Origin: Flavobacterium luminosum
GTDB lineage: Bacteria > Bacteroidota > Bacteroidia > Flavobacteriales > Flavobacteriaceae
DNA length: 64,000 nt
Assembly: GCF_023635005.1 (NCBI RefSeq)
Contig: NZ_JAMLJM010000011.1
Span: 1 to 64,000, forward strand
Direction: 5' to 3'
Part shown: positions 62,780 through 64,000 of the stretch, in pieces
Layout of the letters: each line of letters begins with the position of its first letter
How positions within the stretch are numbered: position 1 is the stretch's first letter
The notes under the pieces: generated by a model
The model's input: only the letters and a program-made list of their open reading frames with translations
Told to the model about the DNA's origin: nothing
Database searches by the model: none
Translations under genes and position numbers: made by a program

Positions 62780-63085
62780 ATGAATAATCAATTCGGAAAT
62801 AAAATCAGGATATTACGAGAAGAACATAAAATGTTATTACGGCAATTAGCATCATTGCTTGATATGGACACAGCTCAATTAAGTAAAATTGAGAGAGGAG
62901 AAAGAAATGCTAAAAAAGAAACCGTATTAAAAATGGCTAAAATATTAAAAGTTGTTCCAGACGAATTAGTAACACTTTGGTTAGCGGATCAAATTTATGA
63001 TGTAGTAAAAGATGAAAACACAGCATTAAAAGCAATGATGGTAGCTAAAGAAAGCGTTAAACATTCAAAAAAAGAAAAAGAATAA
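62780..63085 (+). CDS. XRE-family regulator, restriction-modification controller-like
   Basis: The 101-aa protein has a Cro/C1 HTH (residues 6-62: NKIRILREEHKMLLRQLASL, DMDTAQLSKIERGERNAKKE) and a short charged tail. It lies directly before a C5 methyltransferase gene (adjacent stop and start, TAAATG), the usual place of controller (C) proteins that delay restriction in a newly entered cell. Confidence 0.88.
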   Translation: MNNQFGNKIRILREEHKMLLRQLASLLDMDTAQLSKIERGERNAKKETVLKMAKILKVVPDELVTLWLADQIYDVVKDENTALKAMMVAKESVKHSKKEKE

Positions 63086-64000
63086 ATGAAAATTGCAAAA
63101 ATTAAAAAATATAAATTACCAAAGGAATCTTTACTGTATGTTCAAGAGCCACAGTTAATGTTATTTGAAGATGAATTTAAAAAATTTGGTAAAAAAGATT
63201 TTATAGATATTGAATTTAGCCATAGAGGTTATACTGTTAATAATAATATTGATAAAATAATTGATAGTAAAATACAAACAATAGGGTTCTTTTCAGGTGC
63301 AGGTGGTTTAGACATTGGTGCTCAATTGGCAGGTTCTAAGGTTATTTCAAGCTTAGATTTTGATAAAGATAGTGTTGCAACAATGAAAAGTAATAAATAT
63401 TTTTCTCATGCAACCCATTTTCATAAAGATATTAAAGTGATGAATGCTAAAGATTATTCATCTATAATTAAACAAAATAATCCTGATAAATTAATATTAG
63501 TTGGAGGACCTCCTTGTCAGCCTTTTTCAAAAGCAGGATATTGGAAAACTCATGAAAACAGATTAGGTAGTGAAGACCCAAGGAATATGATTGGTCAATA
63601 TTTAAGAATGATTGAAGAACTAAAGCCAAATGGATTTATATTAGAAAATGTTGAGAGTTTACTTCATCCAAAGAATGTTGAGGCAGTCTCGGCACTTGAA
63701 GAAGCAATTGATAAATTAGGATACAATTATATCGTTTATAAAGCTAATGCCATTGAATTTGGGGTTCCTCAAAAAAGGAAACGCGTATTTTTTATAGCTT
63801 CTAAAAAGCTAATCAAGAGTAACCCAATTAAAACGAATGGATCGATTGATGAAATTTTATTAAATCCTAATCTTAAGCCATATGAAAGGGTGATTGATTG
63901 GATTGGCAAATATGATGATTTTGCTTACAGTGATGATTATGATTCAACTGAAGGTAAATATTTTGAAGATTTATTAGCCGTTCCTCCTGGACAAAACTAT
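63086..64000 (+). CDS. DNA (cytosine-5) methyltransferase, cut by window end
   Basis: The first 305 residues show motif I GFFSGAGGLDIGAQ (67-80), motif IV VGGPPCQPFSKAG with the catalytic Cys144, motif VI ILENVESL and motif VIII GVPQKRKRVFFIAS. The target-recognition and C-terminal motifs lie beyond the edge. A 60-residue N-terminal extension precedes motif I. With the XRE controller upstream this is probably the methylase of a type II restriction-modification system; the nuclease gene is not in view. Confidence 0.95.
   Translation, partial: MKIAKIKKYKLPKESLLYVQEPQLMLFEDEFKKFGKKDFIDIEFSHRGYTVNNNIDKIIDSKIQTIGFFSGAGGLDIGAQLAGSKVISSLDFDKDSVATMKSNKYFSHATHFHKDIKVMNAKDYSSIIKQNNPDKLILVGGPPCQPFSKAGYWKTHENRLGSEDPRNMIGQYLRMIEELKPNGFILENVESLLHPKNVEAVSALEEAIDKLGYNYIVYKANAIEFGVPQKRKRVFFIASKKLIKSNPIKTNGSIDEILLNPNLKPYERVIDWIGKYDDFAYSDDYDSTEGKYFEDLLAVPPGQNY

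Overview
The window looks like accessory DNA from a Flavobacterium-like member of the Bacteroidota. It is strongly AT-rich, several promoters match the Bacteroidota -7 box TAnnTTTG, and it carries families typical of the phylum: RteC, an IntDOT-like integrase without the usual first catalytic Arg, DUF6266, DUF5675, DUF2141 and DUF5706. No tRNA, rRNA or core housekeeping cluster is present. Most genes are on the minus strand.

Layout. 1-8.7 kb is a worn mobile-element zone: the 3' end of an IS110-type transposase, a PIN protein with an XRE-ImmA/IrrE partner, an hsdM without hsdS or hsdR in the window, a DUF6266 protein, two blocks of dispersed repeats, and a decayed IS21 element beside broken genes. 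At 8.7-11.6 kb is a nuclease-STAND-TPR protein, a candidate phage-defence gene.

11.73-58.70 kb is best read as one integrated island of about 47 kb. A 13-bp core, resembling the 3' end of a tRNA gene, occurs at both ends. GTGACACCT-type repeats lie just inside both ends, and an IntDOT-like integrase sits at the right end. Cargo from left to right: (i) a secreted or phage-like four-gene module (12.4-14.0 kb); (ii) a MarR-controlled redox operon with a thioredoxin-like protein, an apparently exported protoglobin, DUF2024, a glutamine amidotransferase and a MarR protein with a four-Cys tail; (iii) a 1.8-kb stretch without convincing genes that holds several long inverted repeats; (iv) a 13-kb run of nine tightly packed genes, AbiEi-AbiEii-ATPase-HNH-ATPase-JetA-JetB-JetC-JetD, possibly one transcript behind an autoregulated AbiE promoter; (v) a 1423-aa Mrr-STAND (Avs-like) protein; (vi) an RteC, HTH, replication-initiator and DnaC-like module; (vii) a seven-gene envelope/stress operon with a Pycsar-type membrane effector, an ATP-cone nuclease and a metallophosphoesterase-BamA gene broken by one stop codon; (viii) a TetR-controlled YbhFSR/YbhG/TolC-like exporter operon.

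58.7-64 kb begins a second element placed back to back with the first. It has its own integrase, an RteC-like protein, two small HTH proteins, a putative filamentous-phage-type replication protein, then an XRE controller and a C5 cytosine methyltransferase cut by the window edge.

The main candidate for an undescribed system is the HNH protein flanked by two related ATPases (25.2-30.5 kb). It resembles Septu but has two PtuA-like subunits, and it sits between AbiE and Wadjet in one apparent operon. No transfer or mobilisation genes were recognised in the island, so it is probably a site-specific island or is mobilised in trans rather than a self-transmissible ICE.
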